Positions 53,458 through 62,607 of a stretch of DNA of 62,607 nt are shown piece after piece. Positions within the stretch are counted from its first letter, which is position 1; each line of letters starts with the position of its first letter. The position numbers were made by a program, and so were the translations under genes. This stretch comes from Isosphaeraceae bacterium (lineage in GTDB: Bacteria; Planctomycetota; Planctomycetia; Isosphaerales; Isosphaeraceae), in assembly GCA_021324445.1 (NCBI GenBank), contig JAJPJC010000166.1, positions 1 through 62,607 of the forward strand, in the 5' to 3' direction. Below the pieces are notes generated by a model, which worked only from the letters and a program-made list of their open reading frames with translations, was not told the DNA's origin and searched no databases.

Positions 53458-56400
53458 ATGGAGGCTCCTACCGTGAGACCATCGAGCGGAGAAACGGTTG
53501 TGTTCGCAGTCGCCTGGTTTGCCGGGATCGGCCTGTTGTGCCCGCTCGCCTGGGGATCGGACTCGGAGCCACCGGGATCACCACCGGGATCACCGGCGGT
53601 CCTTTCGGCCGGGGCGGCCATTGAGCCAGCGGCTCCGATCCTGCCGGCCGACGTGGTTGCGGCGATGCAAGAGGGACGGTATGCGGATGCGGGCCGGCTG
53701 TTGAGCGCGCTGGGGGAGAAATCTCAGGACGCGGACGACCGGACCTATTTTGCCTATCTTCGGGCGGTCGCCGAGCGGCTCTCGGGTGATCGTGAGGCGG
53801 CGCGGGCGACGTTGCGCACGGCAATGCAGGCCATGCCGTCCAGCCGGTGGGCCGCGAAGGTCCGCTTCGAGCTGGCCGGCATTGAGCTGGCCGCCGGGAA
53901 CCTGGCCGCGGCGGAGGAGCTGGCCCGGACCGAGGCGGTGCGGCTGCTGGCCGGCGCTCGGAAAGACCGCCTGGCCGAGGTTTACCATGAGTTTGCCCGC
54001 CGCTTGCTCCAGCCCGACGATCCGGTCGTCAAGCCCGACCCGAACGCCGCCTACGAGCTGCTCGACCAGGCCCGAGAGCTGGCCAAGAGCCCGGCCCTCC
54101 GCGCCCGCTTCCTCTTTGCGATGGGTCGAGCCAGCGTGGCGGCCGGCAACTTCGGCCGCGCGATCCAGAACTTCCAGGAGTACTTGCGGGACTACTCCGG
54201 CGGGGCCGATCGCTTCGCCGTCCGCTACCAGCTCGGCGAAGCCCAGCGCCGAACCAGGCAGCTCCTGCCGGCGCGCCTGACCTGGACCGACCTGGCGCGC
54301 GACATCGAGCACCTCGAGCCGGCCCAGCGATCGCCGGAGCTGGCCGCGATCCGGGCGCAGGCGTTGGCCGAGATCGCCTCGACCTACGGGATTCCCAACC
54401 CGCCCAATGACACCAGTCTCAACCTGGGCATCGCGGCGCTGAAGCGGTTCCTGGCGACGGCCCCGGCTCATCCCCGGGCGGTGCGGGCGTCTTACTCGAT
54501 CGGCGCCTCGTACCTGGCGCGGGGCAAGGGCGCCGAGGCCCTGGAGGCGATCACCCGATTCCTCCAGCAGGAGGGGTTCCAGGTCGAGACCGACGAGGCG
54601 CGGCGGGATTGGGCCGAGCTGGCCATGACGGCGACATTCCAGGCCGGAGGGATTCTCCAGGGCCAGCAGAAGTTCGCCGAGGCGATCGCGGCCTGGAAGG
54701 GCTACCTGGCCAAGTTTCCCAATGGTCCCCAGAGTGCCGACGCGCAGCGGGCCATCCTGGATACGCAATTGTTGATCGCCGCCGAGGACCTCAGCCGCCG
54801 ACGGTTTGCCGAGGCCCGCGCCGCCTGGAGCGAGTTCGTCGCCCAGAACCCGCTCGATGCCCGCGTGCCGGCAATCCTCTTCCAGGTCGGCGAGAGCTTC
54901 GAGACGGAGAAGCAGTTCGACAAGGCCATCGCCGCCTGGGAGCCCCTGACCAGCAAGTTCCCCAGCAGCGAGCCGGCCGCGCACGCCCAGTTCCAGACGG
55001 CCGCGATCTTCGAGACCGAGAAGGGCAACCCCGCCGAGGCGATCGAGCGCTTCAAAAAGATCACGGTCGAGCCGTGGCGGTCGCAGGCCGGCCAGCGGAT
55101 CGCCGTGATGGAGTCGAAATCGCTGGTGGTCGTGACCCCGCACACCTTCCGCTCCGGCGAGGCCGCCCATCTGAAGATCACGACGCGGAACCTCGAGACG
55201 CTCCACTTCACCGCCTACAAGCTCAACGCCGAGGCCTATTTTCGCAAGAAAAACGCGCTCGAGAATGTTGAGTCGCTCGACATCGGCCTGGTGGCGCCCG
55301 ACGCCGCGTGGACCGTCCCCGTGTCCGGTTATGCCAGGTACAAGCCGGTCGAGACCACCTACGACCTGAAGCCGCTCGAGCTGCCCGGGGTCTTCGTCGT
55401 GAAGGTCACCGACGAGAAGACGCTCCAGGCCACGACGCTGGTCATCGGCAGCGACCTCGACGCGATCGTCAAGACCTCGCGCGACCAGGTCCTGGTCTTC
55501 GCCCAGGACATGAAGACGGGGCAAGGCCGGCCGGGAACCCGGGTCCTGGTCGCCGACGCCGGCCAGGTCGTGCTCGAGGCCGCAACCGGCCCCGATGGGG
55601 TCTTGCTCCACAACTGGGACCCGGCCCGCGAGCTCGATCGCCGGCTGACGTACCTGGTCGTGGATGGTCGGCACGTCGCCGGCTCGGGCCTGGGCGTGCC
55701 CAACCAGGTGGCCCAGGGCCTGTCCCCGCGCGCGTATCTCTACACCGACCGGCCGGCCTATCGGCCCGGTCAGAAGGTGGAAGTCCGCGGCGTGGTGCGC
55801 GAGGTCCAGAACGGCCAGTATGCCAACGTCCCCAGGGCCGTCTACCACTTCGAGGTCGCCGACAGCCGCGGCCGCTTGATCGTCGCCCGTCCGGTCACGC
55901 TCTCGGAGTTCGGCACGTTCCACGAATCCTTGCCGCTGGATCGCGCCGCGCCGCTGGGCACGTACCGCGTGAGCGTCTCCCAGCCGGGCAAGAGCGTCTT
56001 CACCGGCAGCTTCGAGGTCCAGTCGTACCAGCTCGAGCCGATCGACCTGAGCTTCGCGGTGAAGAAGAGCGTGGTCTATCGCGGCGAGACGGTGGAGGCC
56101 GACCTGATCGCGCGCTACCAGTACGGGGCACCGCTGGCGTCGCGGCCGATCGAGGTCAGTCTGCCCGACGGCCGCACCGTGCGCGGCATGACCGACGCCT
56201 CGGGGAAGTATCACGTCGAGTTCTCGACCGAGGGCTTCGCGGAGCAGCAGGCACTCCCGCTCGCCGCCCGGCTGCCCCAGGATAACGTGGCCGCGGCGGC
56301 GACCGTGATGCTGGCCGTCCGCGGCTTCGAGATCGGTCTGAGTACCACCCGTGATGTCTACCTCGACGGGGAATCGTTCCCGCTCCAGGTTGTCACCACC

Positions 56401-59400
56401 GACGCCCAGGGCAACCCCGTCGGCGAGTCGCTCTCGGCCACCCTGGTCAAGCAGGTCGAGACCGAGGGGCGCGTCACCGAGCGCGACGTCGCGCGGCAGA
56501 CCCTCGCGACCGACGCCAGGACCGGTCGCGGCTCGGCCACCTTCCGCGCCGACGATCCCCAGGGAGGGCAATATGTCCTCCGCGTCGCCGGGACGGATCG
56601 ATTCGGCACGCCGATCGTCGCCGACCGGCCTGTCTACATCTCCGGCAAGAAGGATGAGACCAAGCTGAGGATCCTTGCGGATCGCCAGCGGTTCAAAGTG
56701 GGCGAGGAGGCGAGCGTCAACCTGCACAGCCGCGACCGCGCCGGCACCGCGCTGTTGACCTGGGAGGCGGACCGGGTCCTCGCCTACAAGATCGTCACGC
56801 TCAAGGAGGGCGACAACCCGCTGGGCTGGTCGATCGACGGCGCGCAGTTCCCCAACTTCACCTTGACCGCGGCACGGATGTGGCAGAACGCGTTCGACGA
56901 GGCCAAGCTGGATATCCAGGTCGAGCGCGATCTCCGCGTCACGCTCGTGCCGGCCCGGCCGGTCGTCGGCCCCGGGGAACCGGTCGAGCTCGATGTCACC
57001 ACCGTCGACCAGCTCGGGCGTCCGGTCGCCGCCGAGCTGTCGATCGCGATGGTCGACCAGGCGCTGCTGCGATTGTTCCAGGACCGGCTCCCGGAGATCG
57101 GCCCGTTCTTCTACAACCAGACCCGCACTGGCGCCTTCGCCACCGAGGCGACCAACACGTTCCGCTACGAGCCGAGCACGACTCCCGTCTCGCAGGCCGT
57201 GGTCGAGGAGACCGAGCGCGAGAGTGCCCTGGCGGCCAATGCCGCCGACCGGGCTCAAGTCATCGAGAAAGCCGAGCGCCAGATGTTGGCCCAAGGGATA
57301 CCGATATCCCCTACCGCGCCCGCTGCTGGAGCCGCGCCGGCAGCCCCCGCGCCCAGGGGCATGGGGGGAATGATGGGCGGGATGTCGCAGGCGGGTAAGC
57401 CTGGCGCCCAGTATCAAGTGGGATTGGATGTCCAGATGGGACTGAGCAAGAAGTCAGCCTTTGGTGATCTGGCCAGCGACGCCGCCGGCAGCACCAAGCT
57501 CGGAAGAGATCTCAACGACCTCTCCGGAGCGGGGCGCGTGGTGCGCTGGGGCAAAGCCGTTGAGATCCAGCCCCGCGAGCGGTTCGTCGAGACGACCTAC
57601 TGGAACCCCGGCGTCGTCACGGGCAAGGACGGCAAGGCTCGGGTCTCGTTCAAGGCGCCGGCGGCCCTGTCGGAGTATCGGATCACGGCGCGGGGGATCA
57701 CCGGATCCGACACGCTGGCTGGCCAGACGACCGCCTCACTGACGGTCCGCAAGAACTTCTTCGTCGATCTGAAGGTCCCCAGCTCGCTCACTCAGGGGGA
57801 CAAGCCACGGTTGATCGCACGGGTCCACCATAGCGGTGTGCAAGGCCAGCTTGCGCTGGAGCTGGCGATCTATGCCGGCGGGCGCGACGACCTTCTGCGC
57901 AAGACCCTGGAGCTCAAGGGCGAGGGCGTGGACGAGGTCCTGTTCGACCCGTTCGAGGTGCCGGAGGGAGACTCGGCCCGGCTGACGCTCACCGGCGCCG
58001 TCGGCGAGCTGCGGGACGAGCTGGTCGTCGAGGTGCCGATCCATCCCTGGGGCGTTCCCGTCTTCTCCTCGGCCTCGGGCACCAGCAGTGAGAGCACGAC
58101 GGTCTTCGTCGGACTGACGGCGGGGCGAAGCTACGAGAGCCCCGACATGGTGATCTCAGTCTCGCCGACGTTGCGCCGCATGCTGATCGAGCTGGCACTG
58201 GGGCATGAGGTTGTTCCGCTGCACTCCCGAGCCGCTGCTCGAATCTTCCCCCCACCTCACACGACGATTGACCGCGCCTCGGACCTGCTGGCGGCGACCT
58301 CGGCGCTGGGTTATCTCCGCAACGGTCGCGCGACGGCCGCGCCGGAGGCCCAGCGGCTGACCGATCGGATTCGCGGCCTGGTCGCCGAGCTGGTCGCGGC
58401 GCAGAACCCCGATGGCGGCTGGCCGTGGATCGCCGGCCCCCGGTCGCTTCAGGTCGCGAACCGGCCCGCTCCGTCATCGCACAGCGACCGGCTGACCTCG
58501 GCGGCGGTGGTCTGGGCGCTGGCATCGGCCGAACCGCTGGGGCTCCTGACCGATCCGAAGATTCTCGACCAGGCCGTGACCCATCTCAACCAGGAGTATT
58601 CCAAACTGACAGGCGGCGATCTCGAGACGCGCACCGCCCTGCTCCATGCGCTGAGCACGCGCCGCGCGGCCAGCTTCGAGGCGGCCAACAGCCTGAACCG
58701 GCTGCGGAACAACCTGTCCGATCCGGCCCTGGCCTACCTTGCCTTGACATTCGCCAACCTCGATCGGATCTCGCTCGCGGGGGAGATTCTCGGCATCCTG
58801 GGCCCTCGGGCCAGGACGGAGGCGACCGCCCCGGGGCGGCCGCCGCGGGATTACTGGGACCGCACCGGCCGATCGCCGGTCGTCCGGGGCGCCGCCGAGA
58901 CGACGGCACTCGTCGCCCTGGCCTATGCCCGGGTCCGGCCCCAGGCCCCCGAGCTCGACCGGGCCGTCGACTGGCTGGCGGCGCATCGACTCGGCAACGG
59001 CTGGCAGCCCCACAAGGCCAAGGGGCCCGCACTGGCCGCGCTGGCGTCTTACTACGGCCGCGCCCAGGGCGCCGAGGATCGATACCGGCTGACGGTCAGG
59101 GTCAACGAGACTCAGGCCGCCGCGATCGACGTCCTCGGCTCGACCGAGGGGATGGTCATCGCCGTCCCGCGCGCCGCGTTGAAAGTCGGCCAGTCCAACC
59201 GCGTCCGTTTCGACATGGAAGGCCGAGGCCAGTTTGGTTACGCCGTGACCCTTTCGGGATTCACCCGCGAGTTCGGCCCGGACCAGGACCGTGCCAACCG
59301 CGTCGCCTGGATCGAGCGCCGGGTGTATTCTCCCGCGCCGCCGGAGCTCGACGGTAAGCCGCTGCCGCTCGGGTTCGGCGTCGCGGTCAATCCCAGCACG

Positions 59401-61665
59401 TTCGAGAACCTGGCCAGCCAGGTGGCCCTGGGCGGGAAGGCCCAGATTGCCGTCACGGCCTGGCGGAACATTCCCTGGAATACCCCCGAGTGGGAGCGCG
59501 ACTTCCTCATCGTCCAGGAGCACCTACCCGCCGGCACGACCCTGATCGAAGGCTCGGTGCGCACTCAGGCCTCCTCGTACGATCTGGACGACGGCGTGCT
59601 GACGTTGTACTTCCCCCCCGGGGTGAACCCGGGCACGACGACCTACGACGTCTACGGCTACCTGCCGGGCCAGTATCGCGCACTCCCCGCCTCGGTGCGG
59701 AGTGCCTACGAGCCGGGCCGGTTCCATCTCGGCCAGACCGGCGAGCTGCGGGTCCGGACCCCCGGCGAGCCCAGCACCGACCCCTACAAGCCGACCCCCG
59801 ATGAACTCTACGCCCGGGGCAAGACGCATTTCAACGCCGGGCGGTTCGTCGAGGCCGGCGCGGCGCTGGAGCCGCTCTATGGCGCCTACACGCTCCGCGA
59901 GGACATCGCCAAGGACGCGGCCCGGATGCTCCTGCTGATCAACATCGGCGCCGAGCAGCCGCGGAAGATCATCCAGTACTTCGAGGTGGTCAAGGAGAAG
60001 GCCCCCGAGCTGGTCCTCAGCTTCGACCAGTTGCTGGCCATCGGCAGGGCCTATCGCGACATCAAGGAATACGAGCGGGCCATGATCGTCTGGCGCGGCT
60101 TGATTGAGGCCAGCTACCTGGAGGACGCCCGGGTGGGCGAGCTGCTGCGCCAGCGGGGCAAGACACTCGAGGCGATGGCCTACTTGATCGAGCTGTGGCG
60201 GTCCTATCCCAACACGGCGTCAATCGAGAGCGACTTCTACGGCCTCTCGCAGGTCCTGGCCCAGGCGGCCGCGCGGGCCTTCACCGAGGCGAACCTCCGC
60301 CGCGAGCTGGCCGCCGCCGGGATCACGCGCTCGCAGCTCTTGCTCCAGACAATCCGCATGATCCAGGTCTTCCTGGCGCAATCGCCGCGGAACCCCATGG
60401 CCGACGAGGCCTGCCTGGCCCTGGTGGGCGCCTTCCTCGAGCTGGAGGACTTCCAGGCCGTCGCCAAGCTGGCCGCCCGCTTCGCCAAGATCTATCCCAG
60501 GAGCACCTATCTGGACAGCTTCCAGTACAGCGCGGCCCTGGCTGACTTCCATCTGGGCCAGTATGACCGGGCCATCGCGGTCGCCGAGACGATCGCCCGT
60601 GCGACCTACAAGGACGCCGCCGGTGCCGAGCAGCCCAGCCCCAACAAGTGGCAAGCCCTCTACATCCTGGGACAGATCTACGACGCCCGGCGCCAGCCCG
60701 GCAAGGCGCTGGAATACTACCGGCAGGTGGCCGACCGCTTCACCGACGCCGCCGGCGCCATCCAGTCGTACACCCGCAAAGATCTGAAGGTCGCTGAGGT
60801 CTCGGTGGTCCGGCCCGAGGCCCGACCCACCACCGCATCGACGTCCCCGACGGTGGTCCCGGGCCGCGGCTTCCGCGTCCTCGACGTGGCCGCCGCCGAT
60901 CGTGCCCCCGCGCCGGCCGCGACGCCCGGCATCGCCCTGGATTACCGCAACATCGCGCAGGTCGACGTCAAGGTCTACCCGGTCGACCTGATGCAGCTCT
61001 ACCTGACCCGTCGCAACCTGAATGGCATCGCCGGGATCGACCTGGCCGGCATCACACCCCTGGTCGAGAAGACAGTGGCCCTGGGGGACGGGGCCGACTA
61101 TGGCGAGAAGGCCAAGGCGATCGAGCTGCCCCTGACCAAGGAGGGAGCTTACCTGGTGATGATCCGGGGCGAGAACCTCTATGCCTCCGGGATCGTCCTG
61201 GTCTCGCCGGTCGAGCTCGAGGTGCTGGAAGATGCGCCCGGCGGCCGGGTGCGGGTCACGGTCCGCGACGCCCGGACCAAGGAGTTCCTGTCCAAGGTCC
61301 AGGTCAAGGTGATCGGCAGCGACAATCCCCAGTTCCTCTCGGGCGAGACCGACCTCCGGGGCGTGTTCGTCGCCGAGGGCGTGCGCGGCGTGGTCACCGC
61401 CGTGGCGCGGCAGGGGAGTGCCCAGTACGCCTTCTACCGCGGCGCCCAGTACGTCGGTCAACCCCCGCAGCCGGCCGGGACAACCCCCGCAGCCCAAGCT
61501 CCGGCTCAGGGTCAAAACGCGGCGCAACCGATGGATCAATCGCTCGACGCCAACATCACGATCCAGAACAGCGCGAATTACTTCCGGCAGATCGAGCGGC
61601 TCCAGCAGCGGTACGATCAGCCCGCCGACAAGCGAAAGGGAGCCGCCGCGGGTGATTTCCATTAA
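53458..61665 (+). CDS. Giant alpha-2-macroglobulin-like protein with TPR ends
   Basis: 2735 residues. A signal peptide (VVFAVAWFAGIGLLCPLAWG) precedes TPR-like repeats at about 60-560 (GNFGRAIQNFQEYLRDYSGG, QKFAEAIAAWKGYLAKFPNG). An MG2-type domain is at about 755-850 (YLYTDRPAYRPGQKVEVRGV), a Pro/Gly/Met-rich bait-like region at 1280-1325, and the A2M domain near 1370 (RFVETTYWNPGVVTGKDGKA). A helical toroid with QNPDGGWPWI is near 1650. The C-terminal third has more TPRs (from about 2115) and a carboxypeptidase-regulatory-like domain. There is no C-x-E-Q thioester and almost no cysteine in the mature part. Bacterial macroglobulins trap proteases in the envelope; this one lacks the covalent trap. 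The TPRs suggest an added scaffold role. Confidence 0.85.
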   Translation: MEAPTVRPSSGETVVFAVAWFAGIGLLCPLAWGSDSEPPGSPPGSPAVLSAGAAIEPAAPILPADVVAAMQEGRYADAGRLLSALGEKSQDADDRTYFAYLRAVAERLSGDREAARATLRTAMQAMPSSRWAAKVRFELAGIELAAGNLAAAEELARTEAVRLLAGARKDRLAEVYHEFARRLLQPDDPVVKPDPNAAYELLDQARELAKSPALRARFLFAMGRASVAAGNFGRAIQNFQEYLRDYSGGADRFAVRYQLGEAQRRTRQLLPARLTWTDLARDIEHLEPAQRSPELAAIRAQALAEIASTYGIPNPPNDTSLNLGIAALKRFLATAPAHPRAVRASYSIGASYLARGKGAEALEAITRFLQQEGFQVETDEARRDWAELAMTATFQAGGILQGQQKFAEAIAAWKGYLAKFPNGPQSADAQRAILDTQLLIAAEDLSRRRFAEARAAWSEFVAQNPLDARVPAILFQVGESFETEKQFDKAIAAWEPLTSKFPSSEPAAHAQFQTAAIFETEKGNPAEAIERFKKITVEPWRSQAGQRIAVMESKSLVVVTPHTFRSGEAAHLKITTRNLETLHFTAYKLNAEAYFRKKNALENVESLDIGLVAPDAAWTVPVSGYARYKPVETTYDLKPLELPGVFVVKVTDEKTLQATTLVIGSDLDAIVKTSRDQVLVFAQDMKTGQGRPGTRVLVADAGQVVLEAATGPDGVLLHNWDPARELDRRLTYLVVDGRHVAGSGLGVPNQVAQGLSPRAYLYTDRPAYRPGQKVEVRGVVREVQNGQYANVPRAVYHFEVADSRGRLIVARPVTLSEFGTFHESLPLDRAAPLGTYRVSVSQPGKSVFTGSFEVQSYQLEPIDLSFAVKKSVVYRGETVEADLIARYQYGAPLASRPIEVSLPDGRTVRGMTDASGKYHVEFSTEGFAEQQALPLAARLPQDNVAAAATVMLAVRGFEIGLSTTRDVYLDGESFPLQVVTTDAQGNPVGESLSATLVKQVETEGRVTERDVARQTLATDARTGRGSATFRADDPQGGQYVLRVAGTDRFGTPIVADRPVYISGKKDETKLRILADRQRFKVGEEASVNLHSRDRAGTALLTWEADRVLAYKIVTLKEGDNPLGWSIDGAQFPNFTLTAARMWQNAFDEAKLDIQVERDLRVTLVPARPVVGPGEPVELDVTTVDQLGRPVAAELSIAMVDQALLRLFQDRLPEIGPFFYNQTRTGAFATEATNTFRYEPSTTPVSQAVVEETERESALAANAADRAQVIEKAERQMLAQGIPISPTAPAAGAAPAAPAPRGMGGMMGGMSQAGKPGAQYQVGLDVQMGLSKKSAFGDLASDAAGSTKLGRDLNDLSGAGRVVRWGKAVEIQPRERFVETTYWNPGVVTGKDGKARVSFKAPAALSEYRITARGITGSDTLAGQTTASLTVRKNFFVDLKVPSSLTQGDKPRLIARVHHSGVQGQLALELAIYAGGRDDLLRKTLELKGEGVDEVLFDPFEVPEGDSARLTLTGAVGELRDELVVEVPIHPWGVPVFSSASGTSSESTTVFVGLTAGRSYESPDMVISVSPTLRRMLIELALGHEVVPLHSRAAARIFPPPHTTIDRASDLLAATSALGYLRNGRATAAPEAQRLTDRIRGLVAELVAAQNPDGGWPWIAGPRSLQVANRPAPSSHSDRLTSAAVVWALASAEPLGLLTDPKILDQAVTHLNQEYSKLTGGDLETRTALLHALSTRRAASFEAANSLNRLRNNLSDPALAYLALTFANLDRISLAGEILGILGPRARTEATAPGRPPRDYWDRTGRSPVVRGAAETTALVALAYARVRPQAPELDRAVDWLAAHRLGNGWQPHKAKGPALAALASYYGRAQGAEDRYRLTVRVNETQAAAIDVLGSTEGMVIAVPRAALKVGQSNRVRFDMEGRGQFGYAVTLSGFTREFGPDQDRANRVAWIERRVYSPAPPELDGKPLPLGFGVAVNPSTFENLASQVALGGKAQIAVTAWRNIPWNTPEWERDFLIVQEHLPAGTTLIEGSVRTQASSYDLDDGVLTLYFPPGVNPGTTTYDVYGYLPGQYRALPASVRSAYEPGRFHLGQTGELRVRTPGEPSTDPYKPTPDELYARGKTHFNAGRFVEAGAALEPLYGAYTLREDIAKDAARMLLLINIGAEQPRKIIQYFEVVKEKAPELVLSFDQLLAIGRAYRDIKEYERAMIVWRGLIEASYLEDARVGELLRQRGKTLEAMAYLIELWRSYPNTASIESDFYGLSQVLAQAAARAFTEANLRRELAAAGITRSQLLLQTIRMIQVFLAQSPRNPMADEACLALVGAFLELEDFQAVAKLAARFAKIYPRSTYLDSFQYSAALADFHLGQYDRAIAVAETIARATYKDAAGAEQPSPNKWQALYILGQIYDARRQPGKALEYYRQVADRFTDAAGAIQSYTRKDLKVAEVSVVRPEARPTTASTSPTVVPGRGFRVLDVAAADRAPAPAATPGIALDYRNIAQVDVKVYPVDLMQLYLTRRNLNGIAGIDLAGITPLVEKTVALGDGADYGEKAKAIELPLTKEGAYLVMIRGENLYASGIVLVSPVELEVLEDAPGGRVRVTVRDARTKEFLSKVQVKVIGSDNPQFLSGETDLRGVFVAEGVRGVVTAVARQGSAQYAFYRGAQYVGQPPQPAGTTPAAQAPAQGQNAAQPMDQSLDANITIQNSANYFRQIERLQQRYDQPADKRKGAAAGDFH

Positions 61666-61675
61666 GGAGCAAGAT

Positions 61676-61707
61676 GTCGGAGGTCGGGCTTCCCGCCTGA
61701 CCTCCGG
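61676..61707. repeat. Short GTCGGGCTTCCCGCC-type inverted repeat
   Basis: GTCGGAGGTCGGGCTTCCCG followed by CCTGACCTCC forms a short hairpin just after the macroglobulin stop. It belongs with the repeats at 14756 and 39183 and might act as a terminator. Confidence 0.4.
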
Positions 61708-61793
61708 GTGTTGAGCCCCCCTTCCCGGCCGGTTATAACCGAGCCAGGTCGGTTCTGGATCCGGCACCCGAGAAGAACGAGGAGCACCGCCCC

Positions 61794-62276
61794 ATGATTC
61801 GCCTGATGATGACCGGATTGCTGGTGATGGCCGGGATGATTCCGGCCCGCGCCGAGGAGAAACCCAGGCCAACGCCGGCCCAGGACAAGGGAGCGGCCTG
61901 CGAACGCTGCAATTGCTGCGGTGAGGATTCGCAGGCCACGTCGCGCGTTTTCGAGCTGCGGACCTACTATCTCAACGAAGGCAAGCTGGACGACCTGCAC
62001 AAACGCTTCCGCGACCATACCTGCCGGCTGCTCAGGAAGCACGGCGCCGAGCTGATCGGCTTCTGGACGCCCCTCGATGAGAAGGATGGCAAGGGAGGCA
62101 AGCTCATCTACCTGGTCGCCTTCCCCAGCCGTGAGGCGGCGAAGAAGACCTGGGCGGCGTTCTCTCAGGATCCCGAGTGGCAGAAAGTCCGCGAGGAGAG
62201 CCACAAGAACGGAGTGCTCGTCAAGCGGGTGGAATCCATCTTCCTCGAGCCGACCGATTACAGCGCGATGAAGTAG
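61794..62276 (+). CDS. Exported NIPSNAP-family protein
   Basis: 160 residues with a signal peptide (MIRLMMTGLLVMAGMIPARA). A CERCNCC cluster follows at about 36-42. The rest is a NIPSNAP ferredoxin-like fold: RVFELRTYYLNEGKLDDLHK, HGAELIGFWTPLDEKDGKGG, LIYLVAFPSREAAKKTWAAF and the end ESIFLEPTDYS. Planctomycetes have many such exported NIPSNAP proteins of unknown role. The cysteine cluster could bind a metal or form disulfides. Confidence 0.9.
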   Translation: MIRLMMTGLLVMAGMIPARAEEKPRPTPAQDKGAACERCNCCGEDSQATSRVFELRTYYLNEGKLDDLHKRFRDHTCRLLRKHGAELIGFWTPLDEKDGKGGKLIYLVAFPSREAAKKTWAAFSQDPEWQKVREESHKNGVLVKRVESIFLEPTDYSAMK

Positions 62277-62284
62277 ATTTGTCC

Positions 62285-62497
62285 TTTTGTCCGTGGTCCG
62301 TGGTCCGTGGTCCGTGGTTCGCTTCGCGGGCTGAGGGGCCTGATTCGGAAAGACGAAGCACTCGAACGAGACAGATGACGGCGCAGTGGAGCGGCAGCTC
62401 TTACCACGGACCACGGACCACGGACAAAGGAAGAAGACGGGCGACCACGGCGCGGCGGAGCGGCAGCTCCTTCGACGGACCACGGACCACGGACCAA
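62285..62497. repeat. CCGTGGT-type inverted-repeat element, copy 3
   Basis: The left arm is TTTTGTCCGTGGTCCGTGG and more units; there are two right arms (CACGGACCACGGACCACGGA at about 62405 and again at about 62476). The core has GCGGGCTGAGG, AAGCACTCGAACG and two copies of GGAGCGGCAGCTC. It has one more half-unit than copy 1, as if part of the element was duplicated. Confidence 0.8.
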
Positions 62498-62607
62498 GAA
62501 TTAGAGTCTGTTCCGAAAGGTATCTGAGCCCCCGAATGGGGGCGGTGGTGAATAGCCAGGGGCGTCAGCCCCTGGGACCGTTCCGGCGCCCCTCTCCCCT
62601 TGGCAGA
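62498..62607. repeat. Hairpin repeat at window end
   Basis: Contains GCCCCCGAATGGGGGC and CCAGGGGCGTCAGCCCCTGG (62556-62575), a hairpin type that recurs between planctomycete genes and resembles the block at 7637. It continues beyond the window. Confidence 0.45.

Noticed and set aside
53590..57417. 1275-residue minus-strand open frame
   Set aside because: It lies entirely opposite the macroglobulin-like gene and is a high-GC shadow rich in Arg/Gly/Leu without domains.

Overview
The window is high-GC chromosomal DNA of a planctomycete, most likely family Isosphaeraceae (Singulisphaera/Paludisphaera/Isosphaera relatives). The lineage is inferred from sequence style, not from a marker gene. Signs are a DUF1559 pseudopilin-like protein with an H-X9-DG end, surface proteins starting with an LE-x-R-x-LLS type motif, an ECF sigma factor overlapping a large TPR Ser/Thr kinase, di-heme oxidoreductase, leucine-rich-repeat and double-FHA proteins, and many dispersed palindromic intergenic repeats. 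I saw no rRNA, tRNA, CRISPR array or intact insertion sequence.

Layout. 1-5.3 kb: a frameshifted VCBS/TIG surface gene, a clipped DUF2255 gene, an aldo/keto reductase with a divergent AraC regulator, then a repeat block. 5.3-14.8 kb: a DUF4139 secreted protein, an LRR protein, small unknowns, an orphan Phd-like antitoxin, a DUF3006 plus MBL-HhH (ComEC/ComEA-like) pair, a glycine-rich RRM protein and an alpha/beta-hydrolase lipoprotein. 14.8-20.8 kb (minus strand): a compact operon fliF-fliG-fliO-fliP-fliQ-fliR-flhB, the most unusual part of the window. It encodes an MS ring, a reduced FliG, and the export gate with a clipped FlhB. No filament, hook, rod, stator, FlhA or FliI gene is present here. 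21-24.2 kb: a Cys/Gly-rich secreted protein, then a visibly lower-GC AAA ATPase plus DUF4276 pair that looks like an acquired defence-type module. 24.2-28.2 kb: two glycosyltransferases and a small overlapping gene pair.

28.3-35.3 kb: di-heme oxidoreductase, a small lipoprotein, DUF1559 protein, two small hypotheticals and an ABC-2 permease. 35.3-39.8 kb: a housekeeping block (queA, serA, class-V aminotransferase, hisI). 39.9-43.2 kb: a DUF4070 radical SAM enzyme resembling HpnP and a GatC/AtzG-like plus amidase pair. 43.4-50.7 kb: signalling genes (double FHA, zinc-ribbon membrane protein, ECF sigma, giant TPR kinase). 50.9-62.3 kb: a surface protein, a 2735-residue alpha-2-macroglobulin-like protein without a thioester, and a NIPSNAP protein.

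At least six families of short inverted-repeat elements lie between genes, and three of them sit inside the flagellar-type operon, at the fliG/fliO junction, the fliR/flhB junction and the 3' end of flhB. Family assignments come from reading motifs; no database search was possible.
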